Below, one piece after another: positions 12,692-22,129 of a stretch of DNA of 64,000 nt (positions are counted from its first letter, which is position 1; each line of letters starts with the position of its first letter). Under the pieces are notes generated by a model that saw only the letters and a program-made list of their open reading frames with translations, was not told the origin of the DNA and did no database searches. The stretch is from Micromonospora chaiyaphumensis (GTDB lineage Bacteria > Actinomycetota > Actinomycetes > Mycobacteriales > Micromonosporaceae), in assembly GCF_900091435.1 (NCBI RefSeq), contig NZ_FMCS01000004.1:372001-436000 (forward strand), in the 5' to 3' direction. Both the position numbers and the translations under genes were made by a program.

Positions 12692-13525
12692 TCAGCCCTC
12701 GGTGACCGGCACCCGCAGGCGGCGGGTGAGGTCGGCGCGGCGGGCGTACTCGGCGGGGTCGGCCGGGTAGCCGACCTCGACCAGGGCCAGCCCGTGCGCG
12801 GGCGCCACGGTCACCTCGCTGGCGCGCTCGTGGCGGCTCAGCAGGCCGGCCGGCCACTCGACCGGCCGGCGGCCGTCCCCGGCCACCAGCATGGCGCCGA
12901 CCAGGCTGCGCACCATGTTCTGGCAGAACGCGTCGGCCTGCACCGTGGCGACCAGGATCCCGTCCGGCTCGCGCCGCCAGTCCAGCCGGGTCACCTCGCG
13001 CAGCGTGGTGGCGTTCTCCTTGCGCCGGCAGTACGCCGCGAAGTCGTGCTCACCCACGAGGCCGGCCGCGGCGGCGTTCAGCGCCGCCAGGTCCAGCGGC
13101 TTCGGCCAGGCCAGGGTGTCGGTGCGGCGCAGCGGCTCGGCGCCCCACGGCGCGTCGGTCACCCGGTACTCGTAGCGGCGGAAGGTGGCCGAGAAGCGGG
13201 CGTCGAAGTCGGCCGGCACCGCGGTCATGGCCCGCACCCGCACGTCCGGCGGGAGCAGCCGGGCCAGCCGGCGCAGCAGCCGCCCGTCGTGCTGCTGCCA
13301 CACCTCGGTGGGCAGGTCGAGGTGGCAGACCTGCCCGGTGGCGTGCACACCGGCGTCGGTGCGCCCGGCCACGGTCAGCCCGGTCGCGGTGCCCGCGCCG
13401 AGGACCAGGTCGAAGGTCTCCGTGAGCACCCCGGCGACGGTGCGCCGGGCGGGCTGGGCCGCCCAGCCGGAGAAATCGGTGCCGTCGTACGAGACGTCCA
13501 GCCGCAGCCGGGTCCGCTCGTCCAC
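12692..13525 (-). CDS. truA: tRNA pseudouridine synthase A (TruA)
   Basis: TruA makes pseudouridine at tRNA positions 38-40. The 277-residue protein has the catalytic Asp in GRTDAGVHA (D57), the N-terminal SYDGTDFSGW and FCQNMVRSLVG near the end. An upstream ATG (13540) reads ATGAGGAGG, meaning it contains the Shine-Dalgarno itself. AGGAGG lies 6 nt before GTG 13525, so GTG 13525 is the start. It is the last gene of the alpha-operon block, separated from rplQ by a strong hairpin, so it is probably expressed by readthrough or from its own promoter. Confidence 0.93.
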   Translation of the reverse strand: MDERTRLRLDVSYDGTDFSGWAAQPARRTVAGVLTETFDLVLGAGTATGLTVAGRTDAGVHATGQVCHLDLPTEVWQQHDGRLLRRLARLLPPDVRVRAMTAVPADFDARFSATFRRYEYRVTDAPWGAEPLRRTDTLAWPKPLDLAALNAAAAGLVGEHDFAAYCRRKENATTLREVTRLDWRREPDGILVATVQADAFCQNMVRSLVGAMLVAGDGRRPVEWPAGLLSRHERASEVTVAPAHGLALVEVGYPADPAEYARRADLTRRLRVPVTEG

Positions 13526-13543
13526 CTCGTACCTCCTCATGCC

Positions 13544-13582
13544 GTCGGGCCCGGCACCCCGCGCGGGGGTACCGGGCCCGAC
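13544..13582 (-). terminator. Strong hairpin between rplQ and truA
   Basis: GTCGGGCCCGG (13544-13554) pairs perfectly with CCGGGCCCGAC (13572-13582), and ACCCC/GGGGT continues the stem inside. It is 15 bp after the rplQ stop and ends just before the truA SD. It probably terminates or attenuates the alpha operon. Confidence 0.65.
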
Positions 13583-13596
13583 GATGCGGCCTGCGC

Positions 13597-14157
13597 TCAG
13601 GCCTTGTCGTTCTCGGTGGCCTCGTCGCTGTCCTCACGCGCCTCGGCGGTGTCACCGGAAGCGTGCACCGGCGGCTCGGAGTCCTGGTCGGCCGGGGCCG
13701 ACGCCGGGGTCTCCTCGGCCGGGGCCAGGGCCTCGACCTTGTCCTGCTGCGCGGCCTTGCGGGCGGCGGTCTTCTTGTTCGCCTTCGGCTCGGCGACCTG
13801 AAGCTCCTCCACCAGCTCGATGATCGCCATCGGAGCGGCGTCACCCTTGCGCGGACCGGTCTTCACGATCCGGGTGTAGCCACCGTTGCGGTTGGCGTAC
13901 CGGGGCGCGATCTGGTCGAACAGGGCGTAGACCACGTCCTTGTCCTTGACGACGCCCAGCACCCGGCGCCGCGCGGCGAGGTCGCCGCGCTTGGCCTTGG
14001 TGATGAGCTGCTCGGCCAGCGGACGCAGCCGCCGGGCCTTCGTCTCGGTGGTCTGGATCTTGCCGTGCTGGAACAGCGCGGTGGCCAGGTTGGCCAGCAT
14101 CAGCCGCTCGTGCGCGGGGCTGCCGCCGAGGCGGGGGCCCTTGGTGGGCGTGGGCAT
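13597..14157 (-). CDS. rplQ: 50S ribosomal protein L17
   Basis: bL17 core of about 120 residues ([12 protein letters not shown] start, [21 protein letters not shown]) followed by an Ala/Glu/Pro-rich C-terminal tail of about 65 residues. Total length is 186 residues against roughly 120-130 in E. coli or Bacillus. The tail begins [14 protein letters not shown] and ends in acidic low-complexity sequence; such tails are known in actinobacterial L17. ATG 14157 follows AGGAGCACC. It follows rpoA closely in the alpha operon. Confidence 0.97.
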   Translation of the reverse strand: MPTPTKGPRLGGSPAHERLMLANLATALFQHGKIQTTETKARRLRPLAEQLITKAKRGDLAARRRVLGVVKDKDVVYALFDQIAPRYANRNGGYTRIVKTGPRKGDAAPMAIIELVEELQVAEPKANKKTAARKAAQQDKVEALAPAEETPASAPADQDSEPPVHASGDTAEAREDSDEATENDKA

Positions 14158-14191
14158 GCTTGGTGCTCCTCAGGTGTGGCGGCAGCGCGGA

Positions 14192-15214
14192 CTAGAGCTG
14201 CTCGGTCTCGCGGTAGTCGTCGGTGTCGTAGTCGGCCTCGCCGAAGGCGTCCACGACGTGCGCCGGGTCGAAGTTCGGAGCCGAGTCCTTCAGCCCCAGG
14301 CCCATCCCGGCGAGCTTCATCTTGACCTCGTCGATCGACTTCTGACCGAAGTTGCGGATGTCGAGGAGGTCGGCCTCGGTACGCCCGATGAGCTCACCAA
14401 CGGAGTTGATGCCCTCGCGCTTGAGGCAGTTGTAGGAGCGGACGGTGAGGTCCAGCTCCTCGATCGGCAGGGCCAGGTCGGCCGCCAGCTGGGCGTCCTG
14501 CGGGGACGGCCCGATGTCGATGCCCTCGGCGGTCTCGTCCAGCTCCCGGGCCAGCCCGAACAGCTCCACCAGCGTCGAGCCGGCCGAGGCCAGCGCGGTG
14601 CGCGGGCCCATGGACGGCTTGGTCTCGACGTCGATGATCAGCCGGTCGAAGTCGGTCCGCTGCTCGACACGGGTCGCCTCGACCCGGTAGGTCACCTTGA
14701 GCACGGGCGAGTAGATCGAGTCGACCGGGATCCGGCCGATCTCGGCACCCGCCTGCTTGTTCTGCGCCGCGGTGACGTAGCCGCGACCCCGCTCGACGGT
14801 CAGCTCCATGTCGAGCCGGCCCTTGCCGTTGAGGGTGGCGAGCTTCAGGTCCGGGTTGTGCACCGAGACACCGGCCGGGGGCTGGATGTCACCGGCGGTC
14901 ACGTCGCCCGGGCCCTGCTTGCGCAGGTACATGCTGACCGGCTCGTCGTGCTCGGAGCTGACGCACAGCTCCTTGATGTTCATGACGAGCTCGACCACGT
15001 CCTCCTTGACACCGGGGATCGTGGTGAACTCGTGCAGGACACCGTCGATCTTGATCGAGGTGACCGCCGCACCCGGGATGGACGACAGCAGCGTGCGCCG
15101 CAGCGAGTTGCCCAGGGTGTAGCCGAAGCCCGGCTCCAGCGGCTCGATGGTGAACCGGGACCGGGTCTCGTTGATCGACTCTTCGGAGAGAGACGGTCGC
15201 TGGCTGATGAGCAT
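14192..15214 (-). CDS. rpoA: RNA polymerase alpha subunit
   Basis: The 340-residue alpha subunit has an N-terminal dimerisation/assembly domain (about 1-230, with [21 protein letters not shown]) and a C-terminal UP-element/activator-binding domain. The latter carries [19 protein letters not shown] and the helix-hairpin-helix region [13 protein letters not shown]. Length and motifs are normal. A 96-bp gap with a 30-bp palindrome separates it from rpsD upstream, which could uncouple RNA polymerase dosage from S4. Confidence 0.98.
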   Translation of the reverse strand: MLISQRPSLSEESINETRSRFTIEPLEPGFGYTLGNSLRRTLLSSIPGAAVTSIKIDGVLHEFTTIPGVKEDVVELVMNIKELCVSSEHDEPVSMYLRKQGPGDVTAGDIQPPAGVSVHNPDLKLATLNGKGRLDMELTVERGRGYVTAAQNKQAGAEIGRIPVDSIYSPVLKVTYRVEATRVEQRTDFDRLIIDVETKPSMGPRTALASAGSTLVELFGLARELDETAEGIDIGPSPQDAQLAADLALPIEELDLTVRSYNCLKREGINSVGELIGRTEADLLDIRNFGQKSIDEVKMKLAGMGLGLKDSAPNFDPAHVVDAFGEADYDTDDYRETEQL

Positions 15215-15270
15215 CTTTTCTCTTCTCTTCCGGGGCGCCCGCTATATGACGCCCACGACACAAACTGTTC

Positions 15271-15300
15271 CGGTGGCCCGCCCCGCGGGGCGGGCCACCG
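15271..15300 (-). terminator. Perfect 30-bp palindrome in the rpoA-rpsD gap
   Basis: CGGTGGCCCGCCCC and its exact reverse complement meet at the centre, giving a stem of at least 13 bp. It lies 10 bp after the rpsD stop (minus strand). It looks like a terminator, yet rpoA lies downstream in the same direction, so attenuation or RNase processing is likely. Confidence 0.6.
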
Positions 15301-15310
15301 CAACGAGCCC

Positions 15311-15937
15311 TTACTTGGAGTAGAGCTCGACGATCAGCTGCTCCTGGACCTGGGTGTCGATCACCTGGCGGGCCGGGAGCGAGTGCACGAGGATCTTCAT
15401 CTGGCTGGGGATCGCCTCGAGCCAGGCCGGAACCGCCCGCGAACCGGCCTGAGCCTGCGCCACCAGGAACGGGGTGAGCTGCTTGCTCTTCTCCCGCACC
15501 TCGATGATGTCGTGCTCCTTGACCCGGTACGACGGGATGTCGACCTTCTTGCCGTTCACCGTGAAGTGACCGTGCTTGACCAGCTGGCGGGCCATGTCCC
15601 GGGAACCGGCGTAGCCGGCCCGGTAGACCACGTTGTCCAGCCGCGACTCGAGGATCTGCAGGAGGACCTCACCGGTCTTGGCCTGCTTGCCCACGGCCTC
15701 CTCGTAGTAACCGCGGAACTGCTTCTCCAGCACGCCGTAGACACGGCGGGCCTTCTGCTTCTCACGGAGCTGGAGCAGGTACTCCGTCTCCTTGGTGCGG
15801 CCGCGGCCGTGCTGCCCGGGCGGGAACGGCCGGGACTCGAACGGGCACTTCGGGCCATCGCACTTGCTGCCCTTGAGGAACAGCTTCATCTTCTCCCGCC
15901 GGCAACGGCGGCAGTCAGCACCGGTGTAACGAGCCAT
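15311..15937 (-). CDS. rpsD: 30S ribosomal protein S4
   Basis: uS4, 208 residues, a primary 16S rRNA binder that nucleates the 30S body. It is the zinc-binding (C+) form: C9, C12, C26 and C31 give CxxC...C-x4-C at the N-terminus. The S4 RNA-binding domain is visible as RLDNVVYRAGYAGSRDMARQ and VNGKKVDIPSY. ATG 15937. In many bacteria S4 autoregulates its operon; the hairpin downstream may be relevant but no S4 site is proven. Confidence 0.97.
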   Translation of the reverse strand: MARYTGADCRRCRREKMKLFLKGSKCDGPKCPFESRPFPPGQHGRGRTKETEYLLQLREKQKARRVYGVLEKQFRGYYEEAVGKQAKTGEVLLQILESRLDNVVYRAGYAGSRDMARQLVKHGHFTVNGKKVDIPSYRVKEHDIIEVREKSKQLTPFLVAQAQAGSRAVPAWLEAIPSQMKILVHSLPARQVIDTQVQEQLIVELYSK

Positions 15938-15950
15938 CTCTCTCTACCTC

Positions 15951-16358
15951 TCAGACCCGACGACGCTTCGGCGGACGGCACCCGTTGTGGGGCTGCGGGG
16001 TGACGTCGGAGATCTGCCCGACCTCCAGCCCGACGGCCTGCAGCGAACGGATGGCGGTCTCCCGGCCGGAGCCGGGGCCCTTGACGAACACGTCGACCTT
16101 GCGCATGCCGTGATCCATGGCCCGGCGCGCGGCAGCCTCGGCGGCCAGCTGCGCGGCGAACGGGGTCGACTTGCGCGAGCCCTTGAAGCCCACCTGGCCC
16201 GCGGAGGCCCAGGAGATGACCGCACCGGTCGGGTCCGTGATGGACACGATGGTGTTGTTGAAGGTGCTCTTGATGTGCGCCTGCCCGTGGGCGACGTTCT
16301 TGCGTTCCTTGCGCCGGACCTTCTTGACGGCGGCTCCGGCACGAGCCTTCGGTGGCAT
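15951..16358 (-). CDS. rpsK: 30S ribosomal protein S11
   Basis: uS11, 135 residues, with the conserved [17 protein letters not shown] and C-terminal [18 protein letters not shown]. It sits at the 30S platform next to the mRNA path. ATG 16358. It lies 13 bp before rpsD and 18 bp after rpsM in the alpha operon. Confidence 0.97.
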   Translation of the reverse strand: MPPKARAGAAVKKVRRKERKNVAHGQAHIKSTFNNTIVSITDPTGAVISWASAGQVGFKGSRKSTPFAAQLAAEAAARRAMDHGMRKVDVFVKGPGSGRETAIRSLQAVGLEVGQISDVTPQPHNGCRPPKRRRV

Positions 16359-16376
16359 AAGTCTGTGCGCTCCTAG

Positions 16377-16757
16377 TTACTTCTTGCCGGGCTTCTTCTT
16401 GCCGGCCACGGTCCGCTTCGGGCCCTTGCGGGTCCGCGCGTTGGTCTTGGTCCGCTGGCCACGGACGGGCAGGCCCCGGCGGTGCCGGATGCCCGCGTAG
16501 CAGCCGATCTCGACCTTGCGGCGGATGTCGGCGGCGACCTCGCGGCGAAGGTCACCTTCAACCTGGTAGTTGGCCTCGATGTGGTCGCGGAGCTGCACGA
16601 GCTCCTCGTCCGTGAGGTCCCGAGCGCGCTTGTCCGGCGAGATGCCGGTGGCGGCGAGCGTCTCCAGGGCGCGGGTGCGACCGACCCCGAAGATGTAGGT
16701 GAGCGCGATCTCCATCCGCTTGTCGCGGGGGAGGTCCACGCCGACTAGACGTGCCAT
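16377..16757 (-). CDS. rpsM: 30S ribosomal protein S13
   Basis: uS13, 126 residues: [13 protein letters not shown] start, H2TH region [12 protein letters not shown], and the Lys/Arg-rich C-terminal tail ([13 protein letters not shown]...KKKPGKK) that reaches the P-site tRNA. I use ATG 16757, where the family sequence begins; the open frame extends to 16808 but adds non-conserved residues. A 262-bp gap to rpmJ upstream contains only short hairpins (for example GTACGC/GCGTAC at 16916-16930) and no gene. Confidence 0.96.
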   Translation of the reverse strand: MARLVGVDLPRDKRMEIALTYIFGVGRTRALETLAATGISPDKRARDLTDEELVQLRDHIEANYQVEGDLRREVAADIRRKVEIGCYAGIRHRRGLPVRGQRTKTNARTRKGPKRTVAGKKKPGKK

Positions 16758-17019
16758 GTGCGGGCGTACTCCTCGTGATGTTGTGGCGGAGGTGTGGACC
16801 CGTCCCACCCCGCTACCGACCGTCCCTGTCCTTCCGGCGCGATCAGCGCCGGCGACCGGGATCGGTCGCTGCCCGAGCGGGCCCCGGCCTCCGACCGGGG
16901 GTCAACCACGAGGGGGTACGCGCTGCGTACCGCTCGCGGCTGGGACGAGCTGGTGATGTGTGTCGGGATCTGCCACCCGGGCCGGTCCGCCGCCGCTCGT
17001 CACGGTCGGCGGGAACGAC

Positions 17020-17136
17020 TCAGCCCTGGCGCTGCTTGTGGCGCGGGTCGGTGGAGCAAATGATCATGACCCGGCCGTGCCGCCGGATCACCCGGCAGTT
17101 GTTGCAGATCCTCTTGACGCTCGGCTTGACCTTCAC
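17020..17136 (-). CDS. rpmJ: 50S ribosomal protein L36
   Basis: bL36, 38 residues from GTG 17136 ([15 protein letters not shown]). The zinc ribbon ligands C11, C14, C27 and H33 are present (C+ form), with the usual RHKQRQG end. TAAGG lies 5 nt before the GTG; an in-frame ATG six codons upstream (17154) would add residues absent from the family. Lies between infA and rpsM as in other actinobacteria. Confidence 0.95.
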   Translation of the reverse strand: MKVKPSVKRICNNCRVIRRHGRVMIICSTDPRHKQRQG

Positions 17137-17228
17137 GGTTGCCTTACTTCCCATCTGGCCCGGAGACGCGACGATGCGCGACCCGGACGTCGAAGACGGA
17201 CACGGGGACGTCCCGGCCGTCGTCAGGC

Positions 17229-17450
17229 TTACTTGTAGCGGTAGACGATGCGCCCGCGGGTCAGGTCGTACGGCGAGAGTTCGACGACGACCCGGTCCTC
17301 CGGCAGGATGCGGATGTAGTGCTGCCGCATCTTGCCGCTGATGTGAGCCAGCACCTTGTGGCCGTTCGCGAGCTCCACCCGGAACATGGCGTTCGGCAGG
17401 GGCTCGATGACCCGACCCTCGATCTCGATGGCTCCGTCTTTTTTCGGCAT
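17229..17450 (-). CDS. infA: Translation initiation factor IF-1
   Basis: The 73-residue OB-fold IF-1 starts [20 protein letters not shown] and ends [11 protein letters not shown]. It binds the 30S A site during initiation. ATG 17450 is preceded by GGAGG. It heads the infA-rpmJ-rpsM-rpsK-rpsD-rpoA-rplQ block. The 5' region up to the DUF1707 gene at 17721 (270 bp) should hold its promoter, but no convincing hexamer pair was identified. Confidence 0.97.
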   Translation of the reverse strand: MPKKDGAIEIEGRVIEPLPNAMFRVELANGHKVLAHISGKMRQHYIRILPEDRVVVELSPYDLTRGRIVYRYK

Positions 17451-17720
17451 GTCCTCCGCTGTCCTGACGTCGGTTACTCCGGACGGCCCACAACGTCTTA
17501 CACGGGCTCCGGCGAGATTCACCGAGCCCGAGCCAGCCGCGGCTCCGACTCCCACCGAAGCGCAGGGTGGGCATGCCGGAGTGGACGCTGTGCGCCGATC
17601 AGAAAGTGTACGCCCGCCTGCGCGCCGTCGCCAAACCGACCACCGGGCCGGTCACCTCGACGGAGGAAATTCGCCGAGCCGCACGAGACGGCTGTGGCGC
17701 CGGCCACAGCACCGGGCGGG

Positions 17721-18227
17721 TCACCGGCGCCGGCGACGGTCCCGCCGGGGCCGGCCACGCCGCTCGGCCGCGTTTCCGCCGTGGTCGTGGCCGCCCACCG
17801 TGCGCATCAGCAGGAAGAATCCCCACGGCCCGATCGCCCAGACCGGCCAGTAGTGCCCGAGGTGCCCGGAGCCGACCGACGCGAACAGCCAGATCGCGGT
17901 GAGGATCGCGGCGACCCGCAGCCACGGCGACCAGATCGCGAGCAGCCAGCCGGTGCCGCGCCCCCGCTCCCCGACCGGTGCGTCGACGGCGCCCACCGGC
18001 GCGGACGGCGGCGCCGGGGCCACCGCGGCGCGCTGCGCCGGCGTCGTCCCGGGCAGGTCGGCCACCACCTCGTCCAGGTCGGCGTAGGTCTTCGCCCCGT
18101 ACGCGCGGACCAGCCGCTCGTCGTACTCGTGCAGGTCGAGCCGGCCCTCGTTCAGGGCCACCCGGAGCCGCTCCGCCGTGGCCTCCCGGTCGGCGTCGGC
18201 CGCCCGCATCCCGCTCCGCCCGTCCAT
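17721..18227 (-). CDS. DUF1707 domain membrane protein
   Basis: 168 residues from ATG 18227. The N-terminus carries the actinobacterial DUF1707 signature: RAADADREATAERLRVALNEGR, LDLHEYDERLVRAYGAKTYADL, ending VADLP. After a Pro/Ala linker come two hydrophobic segments (GWLLAIWSPWLRVAAILTAI and HYWPVWAIGPWGFFLLMR), then a basic tail. DUF1707 is often found at the N-terminus of small membrane or regulator proteins of unknown function. It is inserted between map and infA; an upstream frame extension to 18302 lacks the family sequence. Confidence 0.8.
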   Translation of the reverse strand: MDGRSGMRAADADREATAERLRVALNEGRLDLHEYDERLVRAYGAKTYADLDEVVADLPGTTPAQRAAVAPAPPSAPVGAVDAPVGERGRGTGWLLAIWSPWLRVAAILTAIWLFASVGSGHLGHYWPVWAIGPWGFFLLMRTVGGHDHGGNAAERRGRPRRDRRRRR

Positions 18228-18348
18228 GACGGCAAGCATGCCACCGGCGCGCCACCGCCCGGTAACCCCGCTCACCGGCCGCGCACGGGTCGTGAGGCGC
18301 ACAGCCGGGCGGAAACCGCCCGAGCCGCGCGAGACGGGGACGGACCGG

Positions 18349-19200
18349 TCAGACCGCCGGGGAATCCGCCGTCTGGCGGGCCGTGACCAGGTCGCCGAGC
18401 CGCGCCCGGCCGCCGTCCTCGGCGGTCAGCACCCACACGCCGTCGTCCAGCAGCGCCATCGAGTGCTCGACGTGCACCGCCATCGACCGGTCGCGGGTCA
18501 CCACGGTCCAGCCGTCGGCCAGCTCGACGGTGCGCGGGGAGCCCATGGTGATCATCGGCTCGATGGCCAGTGCCAGGCCGGGCACCAGGCGCGGGCCCTT
18601 GCCCGGGCGCCCGTGGTTGAGCACGTGCGGGTCCTGGTGCATCTCGGTGCCGATGCCGTGCCCGCCGTAGCCGTCGACGATGCCGTACCGGCCGCCCTTG
18701 CGGACCGCGCTCTCCACCGCGTGCGAGATGTCGGTGAGCCGGCCCTTGCCGCTCGCCGCACCCCGGGCCGCGGCGGCGATGCCGGCCCACATGGCGTCCT
18801 CGGCCACCGCCGCCATCTTCAGCAGGGCGGGCTCGACCTCACCGACACCGACCGTGATGGCCGCGTCGCCATGCCAGCCGTTGAGCACCGCGCCGCAGTC
18901 GATCGAGATCAGGTCGCCCTCGCGGAGCACCTGCGTCGACGCGGGGATCGCGTGCACGACCTGCTCGTTGACCGAGGAGCAGATCGACGCCGGGAAGCCG
19001 TGGTAGCCCTTGAACGACGGGATCGCGCCGGCCTCCCGGATGGTGGCCTCGGCGATCGCGTCGAGATCGGCGGTGGACACGCCCGGAGCCACCGCCTCCC
19101 GCATCCGCCGCAGCGCGCGGGCGACCACCAGACCGGCGGCCCGCATCAGCTCGATCTGCTCGGGGGTCTTCAGCTGGATGTCCAGCTGGGGACGGCGCAT
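18349..19200 (-). CDS. map: Type I methionine aminopeptidase
   Basis: Removes N-terminal Met from nascent proteins. 283 residues. All five metal ligands are visible: D101 (SIDCGA), D112 (HGDAA), H181 (GHGIG), E214 (AIEPMIT) and E245 (VEHS), plus H83. ATG 19200 (RRPQLDIQLKT) is preceded by AAAGG; the frame extends to 19263 only through a palindrome. It follows adk as in the secY-adk-map order typical of Gram-positives. Confidence 0.95.
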   Translation of the reverse strand: MRRPQLDIQLKTPEQIELMRAAGLVVARALRRMREAVAPGVSTADLDAIAEATIREAGAIPSFKGYHGFPASICSSVNEQVVHAIPASTQVLREGDLISIDCGAVLNGWHGDAAITVGVGEVEPALLKMAAVAEDAMWAGIAAAARGAASGKGRLTDISHAVESAVRKGGRYGIVDGYGGHGIGTEMHQDPHVLNHGRPGKGPRLVPGLALAIEPMITMGSPRTVELADGWTVVTRDRSMAVHVEHSMALLDDGVWVLTAEDGGRARLGDLVTARQTADSPAV

Positions 19201-19224
19201 GGAGGCGTTACCTTTCGTTGCGCG

Positions 19225-19259
19225 GAACAGCGGGGCACGTCGCACGTACCCCGCTGTTC
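19225..19259 (-). terminator. 35-bp near-perfect palindrome between adk and map
   Basis: The arms 19225-19240 and 19244-19259 (GAACAGCGGGG.ACGT/ACGT.CCCCGCTGTTC) pair at 15 of 16 positions around a 3-nt loop. It begins 30 bp after the adk stop. It may be a terminator or attenuator ahead of map, or an operator-like dyad for map. Confidence 0.55.
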
Positions 19260-19289
19260 GCACTCTATCCGCCGGAGTCCGGCGGGACG

Positions 19290-19943
19290 TCAGCCGCCGT
19301 AGGAGCGGAGGGCGTCGATGGCACGGACGGTGACGTCCTCCACCGGGCCGGTCGCGTCGATGCCGACGAGCTTGCCCTGGGCGCCGTAGTAGTCGACCAG
19401 CGGCGCGGTCTTCTCGGCGTACTCCCGCAGCCGGGCCGCGATGGTCTCCGGCTTGTCGTCGTCGCGCTGGAACAGCTCGGCGCCGCAGCGGTCGCAGACG
19501 CCCTCGCGCGTGGTGGCGTCGAACTCGATGTGCCAGATCTTGCCGCAGCCCCGGCAGGTGCGCCGGCCGGACAGCCGCCGGATCACCTCGTCGTCGTCGA
19601 CGACCAGTTCCAGAACCAGGTCCAGCGCGGTGCCGAGGTCGGCGAGGAGCTTGTCCAGCGCGGCCGCCTGCGGCGTGGTGCGCGGGAAGCCGTCGAGGAG
19701 GAAGCCCTCACCGGCGTCCGGCTCGGCGAGCCGGTCCCGCACCATGTTGATGGTGACCTCGTCCGGGACCAGCTTGCCGGCGTCCATGTACCGCTTGGCC
19801 TCGACTCCCAGGGGCGTGCCCTGGGAGACGTTGGCCCGGAAGATGTCACCGGTGGAGATCTTCGGCACCGAGAGGTGAGCGGCGATGAACTCCGCCTGCG
19901 TGCCCTTGCCCGCGCCCGGCGGGCCAACCAGAACGAGTCGCAT
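19290..19943 (-). CDS. adk: Adenylate kinase
   Basis: Interconverts ATP+AMP and 2 ADP. 217 residues with P-loop GPPGAGKGT (7-15), the AMP-binding FLLDGFPRT and a long LID. The LID carries four cysteines (C130, C133, C150, C153), so this is the zinc-stabilised LID variant. ATG 19943 follows the secY TAG stop with no gap, implying translational coupling. Confidence 0.97.
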   Translation of the reverse strand: MRLVLVGPPGAGKGTQAEFIAAHLSVPKISTGDIFRANVSQGTPLGVEAKRYMDAGKLVPDEVTINMVRDRLAEPDAGEGFLLDGFPRTTPQAAALDKLLADLGTALDLVLELVVDDDEVIRRLSGRRTCRGCGKIWHIEFDATTREGVCDRCGAELFQRDDDKPETIAARLREYAEKTAPLVDYYGAQGKLVGIDATGPVEDVTVRAIDALRSYGG

Positions 19944-21269
19944 CTACCGCAGGAACCCTTCGTAGTTCCGCTGCATGAGTTGGCTCTCGATCTGCTTCAC
20001 GGTCTCCAGACCGACGCCGACCATGATGAGCACAGCGGTGCCGCCGAACGGGAAGTTCTGGAACTGCTGGTTGTCCAGCCAGACGAAGAAGAAGTTCGGC
20101 AGGACCGCGACGATGCCGAGGTAGAGCGCGCCCGGCAGGGTGATCCGGCTGAGGATGAAGTCGAGGTACTCGGCGGTCGGCTTGCCGGGGCGGATGCCCG
20201 GCACGAAGCCGCCGTACTTCTTCATGTTGTCCGCGACCTCGGTCGGGTTGAACGTGATCGACACGTAGAAGTAGGTGAAGAAGATGATCAGCAGGAAGTA
20301 GATCGCGATGTGCTCCGGCGCGCTCGCCTTCACGATGTGGTTCTGGATCCAGGCCTGGGTCTTCCCCGGGTTGTTCTGGTCGAAGAACTGGAGCGCGAGC
20401 GTCGGCAGGTAGAGCAGCGACGAGGCGAAGATGACCGGGATGACACCGGCCTGGTTCACCTTGAGCGGGATGTAGGTGGACGTGCCGCCGTACATCCGCC
20501 GGCCGATCATGCGCTTGGCGTACTGCACCGGGATCCGGCGCTGGGCCTGCTCGATGAAGGTGACCGCGGTGATGACCAGCAGGACCAGGGCGATGACGAG
20601 GAGGAACATCCCCCAGCCCTTGGTGGTCTTGATCTTCCAGCCCTCGCTGGGGAGCCGGGCCGCGATCGAGGTGAAGATCAGCACGGACATGCCGTTGCCG
20701 ACGCCGCGGTCGGTGATCAGCTCACCGAGCCACATCACCACACCGGTGCCGGCGGTCATCGTCATGACCAGGATGGTCAGCGTCAGCCAGTCCGGGATGC
20801 CGGTGCCCCGCGGGACGATCGGGTACTGGTCGCACTGGTTGTTGAAGAGCTGACCCGAGCGCGCCAGCGCCACGAACGCCGAGGACTGGAGGATGCCCAG
20901 GCCCAGCGTGAGGTAGCGGGTGTACTGGGTGATCTTCGCCTGGCCGGCCTGGCCCTCCTTGCGGAGCTGCTCCAGGCGCGGGATGACCACGGTCAGCAGC
21001 TGCAGGATGATCGACGCGGTGATGTAGGGCATGATGCCCAGCGCGAAGACCGAGAGCTGGAGCAGCGCGCCCCCGGAGAAGAGATCCAGCAGGCCCAGCA
21101 CACCGGTGCCGCCCTGGATGGTGTCGAGGCACTTCTGCACGTTGCCGTACGAGACACCCGGGCTGGGCAGCGTGGCGCCGAGCCGGTAGACCGCGATGAT
21201 GCCTACTGTGAACAGCAGCTTCTTGCGCAGGTCAGGCGTACGGAACGCACTGAGAAAGGCGGACAGCAA
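19944..21269 (-). CDS. secY: Preprotein translocase subunit SecY
   Basis: The 441-residue channel subunit of SecYEG has ten hydrophobic segments. Landmarks are RKKLLFTVGIIAVYRLGA (TM1), GIMPYITASIILQLL (plug/TM2 region) and the cytoplasmic PEVADNMKKYGGFVPGIRPG-type loop before TM9-10. The start is a rare TTG at 21269, chosen because AGGAGG sits exactly 6 nt upstream; the open frame to 21353 adds basic non-conserved residues. The 234-bp upstream gap contains the rplO terminator and two further hairpins (21429-21450, 21388-21405). secY-adk-map therefore probably has its own promoter and structured leader. Confidence 0.95.
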   Translation of the reverse strand: MLSAFLSAFRTPDLRKKLLFTVGIIAVYRLGATLPSPGVSYGNVQKCLDTIQGGTGVLGLLDLFSGGALLQLSVFALGIMPYITASIILQLLTVVIPRLEQLRKEGQAGQAKITQYTRYLTLGLGILQSSAFVALARSGQLFNNQCDQYPIVPRGTGIPDWLTLTILVMTMTAGTGVVMWLGELITDRGVGNGMSVLIFTSIAARLPSEGWKIKTTKGWGMFLLVIALVLLVITAVTFIEQAQRRIPVQYAKRMIGRRMYGGTSTYIPLKVNQAGVIPVIFASSLLYLPTLALQFFDQNNPGKTQAWIQNHIVKASAPEHIAIYFLLIIFFTYFYVSITFNPTEVADNMKKYGGFVPGIRPGKPTAEYLDFILSRITLPGALYLGIVAVLPNFFFVWLDNQQFQNFPFGGTAVLIMVGVGLETVKQIESQLMQRNYEGFLR

Positions 21270-21457
21270 CTTCTTCCTCCTGCGCGACGCGGGCCGCCGG
21301 TGATGATCCCTGGCGGAGCGGGGTGGGTGCCGGGCGGACCGCCCGATATCCATAGCTGGGAAGGGACTCTAACAGCCCGATCCCGGTCCGGGCAGATGTG
21401 CCCGGCTACATAAAACGAATCCGATGTTACCCGGCGCACATGAGCCGGGTAGAGCAC

Positions 21458-21493
21458 GGCGCCCGCCCAGTTGCGGACAACTGAGCGGGCGCC
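21458..21493 (-). terminator. Terminator hairpin after rplO (end of spc operon)
   Basis: GGCGCCCGC.CAGTTG (21458-21473) pairs with CAACTG.GCGGGCGCC (21478-21493), one internal mismatch, 4-nt loop cgga. It begins 10 bp after the rplO stop at 21504. Confidence 0.7.
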
Positions 21494-21503
21494 ATGACGT
21501 GCC

Positions 21504-21947
21504 TTACAGCTCGGTGACCGAGCCGCCGGCCGCGGTGATCTTCTCCTTGGCCGACGCGCTGAACGCGTGCGCCGACACCTGGAGCGCCACACCGCCGAGG
21601 TCGCCGGTGCCGAGCACCTTGACCGGCTGGCCCTTGCGGACCGCGCCGGCCTCGGCCAGCTCGACGGGGCCGACCTGGCCGCCGTTCGGGAAGAGCTCGG
21701 CGAGCCGGTCCAGGTTGACCACCTGGAACACGACCTTGAACTTGTTCTTGAAGCCCTTCAGCTTCGGCAGGCGCATGTGGATGGGCATCTGCCCACCCTC
21801 GAACGCCGCCGAGATGTTCTTCCGGGCCTTGGAACCCTTGGTACCGCGACCGGCGGTCTTGCCCTTCGAGCCCTCACCGCGACCCACGCGGGTCTTGTCG
21901 GTCTTGGCTCCGGGCGCCGGGCGCAGGTGGTGCACCTTGATCGTCAT
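21504..21947 (-). CDS. rplO: 50S ribosomal protein L15
   Basis: uL15, 147 residues: [11 protein letters not shown] start, [17 protein letters not shown] basic loop, [20 protein letters not shown] 21947 shares a base with the rpmD stop (TAATG). Last gene of the spc operon here, since a strong hairpin separates it from secY. Confidence 0.97.
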   Translation of the reverse strand: MTIKVHHLRPAPGAKTDKTRVGRGEGSKGKTAGRGTKGSKARKNISAAFEGGQMPIHMRLPKLKGFKNKFKVVFQVVNLDRLAELFPNGGQVGPVELAEAGAVRKGQPVKVLGTGDLGGVALQVSAHAFSASAKEKITAAGGSVTEL

Positions 21948-22129
21948 TACTCGACCTCCTCGACCTTCACGAGGTGGTTGACCGTGAAGATCATGCCCCG
22001 GATCTCCGGCCGGTCCTCCTTGACCACCACGTCGTTGATCCGCTTGAGACCGAGCGAACGCAGCGAGTCACGCTGGTTCTTCTTGGTCCCGATCTCGGAC
22101 CGGACCTGGGTGACCTTCAGGCGTGCCAT
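21947..22129 (-). CDS. rpmD: 50S ribosomal protein L30
   Basis: uL30, 60 residues: [20 protein letters not shown]...[16 protein letters not shown] 22129 shares its A with the rpsE TGA (TGATG coupling). The minus-strand frame is open upstream to 22318, but that is only out-of-frame rpsE sequence. Confidence 0.96.
   Translation of the reverse strand: MARLKVTQVRSEIGTKKNQRDSLRSLGLKRINDVVVKEDRPEIRGMIFTVNHLVKVEEVE

Noticed and set aside
13526..13540. ATG 13540 as truA start
   Set aside because: The codons after it are the AGGAGG Shine-Dalgarno; GTG 13525 has ideal spacing.
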